Assembly: GCA_019750655.1 (NCBI GenBank)
Contig: JAIEOG010000396.1
Location: 1-24,128, forward strand
Source of the DNA: a bacterium
GTDB lineage: Bacteria > Bdellovibrionota > FAC87 > UBA2466
DNA: 24,128 nt
Reading direction: 5' to 3'
The position numbers and the translations under genes are program-made. Positions 22,906 through 24,128 of this stretch are shown here, in pieces (the stretch's first letter is position 1; every line of letters begins with the position of its first letter). The notes below the pieces were generated by a model, which was not told where the DNA came from, did no database searches, and saw only the letters and a list, made by a program, of their open reading frames with translations.

Positions 22906-23654
22906 TCCTCGCTCCCGCCAAATCGCTTGGCCACTTGCGAAGGAATTACCTCGATAGGCACATCCCGTAGCCTACCTTTGGAAAGCAATTTAACGCCCGC
23001 TTCTTGGCACTTCTGGCGAACCAGATCGCTATTTTCATGGGACGTAACAAGGTATGAATTAGTGTTGAGGCCTAGCTGGTCTATCAGTTCCAAGCCATTC
23101 CATTGGCCTCCAAGATCAAAATCGCAAAAGACCACAAAGGGGCACTGTCTCAGCTTGATGGGAACCATCACGTTCAACAGATCTTCGCTTGTGTAACAAT
23201 GGCGCACTCGATCAGCGGCGCTAGGTCCCAAAGCCTGGGCAAGGCGGCTGTCCCACGCGTCATGAACCCAGCGATCATCGTCACAGATAATAAGAACGCT
23301 ATCAGCGGGGATCGTTACTTTATCAGCGATGCACGAAGGCGACGAAGCTCTCGGTAAGGTAATTCGCACTTTGGTGCCCTGAGCTACTTGAGATTCATAG
23401 GTCACGGACCCGCCCCAGCTAGCGATAGCCGATACGGCATACCAAGCCCCTAAGCCGGACCCATTTGATTTCCCGCTGGTGTAACCACGCGTTCCAATGC
23501 TTTTAAGCTGTTCGTCCGACATCCCTGCACCGGAATCGGAGACCGTTACTTCTACTAAATCGTTTGAACCGGTTACTTCTAGGTCGATTTTGCCTTCCGT
23601 CCCACATGCTTCGACCGCGTTATCGATAAGATTAGACAGCGATCTAATGCACAT
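22902..23654 (-). CDS. Histidine-kinase ATPase domain fused to a receiver domain; N-terminus missing
   Basis: This encodes 250 residues from the ATG at 23654. Residues 5-105 are a HATPase domain with the N box SLSNLIDNAVEA, the G1 motif VSDSGAGMSDEQ and the G2 motif GSGLGAWYAV. Residues 118-235 are a receiver domain with acidic ICDDD, phosphoacceptor Asp178 in FCDFDLGG, Ser/Thr at 204-205 and Lys226. The dimerisation/phospho-His domain and any sensor domain are absent. The frame remains open and kinase-like for only about 10 codons upstream (KYSDYGDS) before losing sense, so the gene appears cut at its 5' end. It may be a relic, or it may be an unusual ATPase-receiver protein. No good ribosome binding site precedes the ATG. 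It is coupled to the downstream gene. Confidence 0.78.
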   Translation of the reverse strand: MCIRSLSNLIDNAVEACGTEGKIDLEVTGSNDLVEVTVSDSGAGMSDEQLKSIGTRGYTSGKSNGSGLGAWYAVSAIASWGGSVTYESQVAQGTKVRITLPRASSPSCIADKVTIPADSVLIICDDDRWVHDAWDSRLAQALGPSAADRVRHCYTSEDLLNVMVPIKLRQCPFVVFCDFDLGGQWNGLELIDQLGLNTNSYLVTSHENSDLVRQKCQEAGVKLLSKGRLRDVPIEVIPSQVAKRFGGSEE

Positions 23655-23681
23655 ACTATCACCATAATCAGAATACTTTCT

Positions 23682-24128
23682 TTGAGCGTGGCGATGCTGC
23701 TTCTAAGCTGCGCCCCTGAATCAGCGTGGGACGAAGATCAACCTCCGGCCCCTGTGAAATCCAGTGCCACTCTTCTTAACGTCAGTGTGGTTCCCCAAAC
23801 AGAAATGAATCATTACCTCGTAAAAATAGTTTGGAATGCACCTGCGGGCGCCAAACCAACACACATTCAACGTAGAAGTGCGAAGGGCGATGTAACCAGC
23901 TTTGCAATAGAGTTGAAGTCCGGAGAACAAACGGTTTCAGACGACAAAGTGGAAGCCGGTATCAGCTACACCTATTCCCTCAATGAATCGGATGTAAGTC
24001 ACTCTTCAGTTAGTGTGGACATTCCTAGGGATGTACTCATTGAAGAAACTGGTCCGATTTCTTCCCTGACAATTAAAGGCCGCTTGTATGTGAAGAGAGA
24101 TGTCACCCTCTTCACAAACGGCGAGCCT
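23682..24128 (+). CDS. Lipoprotein, C-terminus beyond window edge; start uncertain
   Basis: The open frame reads through to the window end. It holds SVAMLLLSC, a lipobox, followed by an acidic linker and beta-rich segments (VKIVWNAPAGAKPTHIQR, GISYTYSLNE) that look like fibronectin type III or similar adhesive domains. The start is unclear: TTG at 23682 gives a very short signal without a basic N-terminus. If the ATA at 23664 had been ATG, the signal would be a standard one (IRILSLSVAMLLLSC). No ribosome binding site is visible. It begins almost back to back with the truncated kinase gene. Function unknown. Confidence 0.55.
   Translation, partial: MSVAMLLLSCAPESAWDEDQPPAPVKSSATLLNVSVVPQTEMNHYLVKIVWNAPAGAKPTHIQRRSAKGDVTSFAIELKSGEQTVSDDKVEAGISYTYSLNESDVSHSSVSVDIPRDVLIEETGPISSLTIKGRLYVKRDVTLFTNGEP

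Overview
The window comes from a Gram-negative bacterium. Many proteins carry signal peptides, lipoboxes or outer-membrane beta-barrel features, and there is an RND efflux pump, which needs two membranes. Base composition is balanced, and the gene style (many unfamiliar secreted and beta-barrel proteins, a kinase-receiver hybrid) would suit the Bdellovibrionota or a related lineage, but nothing here proves the taxon. A parA gene coupled to a replication-initiator gene, a hipBA module and several metal-handling operons suggest a plasmid or plasmid-derived island devoted to metal homeostasis.

Left part (1-6298). A leftward operon encodes a protein with two copies of a domain (1787-2575), a lipoprotein with a third copy (1247-1768), an outer-membrane-type protein (512-1237) and the N-terminus of a heavy-metal RND pump (1-499, cut by the window edge). 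A divergent OmpR-type regulator and its sensor kinase (2712-4672) probably control it. An orphan exported protein follows (4841-6298).

Middle part (6339-13613). A leftward five-gene operon has a lipoprotein, a porin-like protein and a zinc-type ABC importer (znuA, znuC, znuB). Divergent to it is a small secreted His/Cys-rich protein with a clear terminator. Next come a degraded copy of part of the replication gene (11041-11120), two secreted proteins (one an HExxH putative metallopeptidase with a likely leaderless transcript) and a frameshifted remnant of a cation-diffusion-facilitator transporter.

Metal-stress unit (13647-16904). An ECF sigma factor, a membrane protein that is probably its anti-sigma factor, and a glutaredoxin-MauE fusion form one operon. 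It is divergent from an outer-membrane protein, a MerP-like protein and a MerT-like transporter. The shared intergenic region carries overlapping inverted repeats.

Plasmid backbone (16992-19442). parA overlaps a long initiator gene that is split by a one-base loss inside a 15-bp tandem repeat array. TTTGAG repeats and an AT-rich tract lie inside this gene and may form the origin. A small XRE-type regulator lies divergently, with two matching operators between it and parA.

Right part (19453-24128). hipBA with repeated operators is followed by a leftward operon of a truncated kinase-receiver protein, a 359-residue exported protein and a lipoprotein, ending in a terminator. A divergent lipoprotein gene runs off the right edge.
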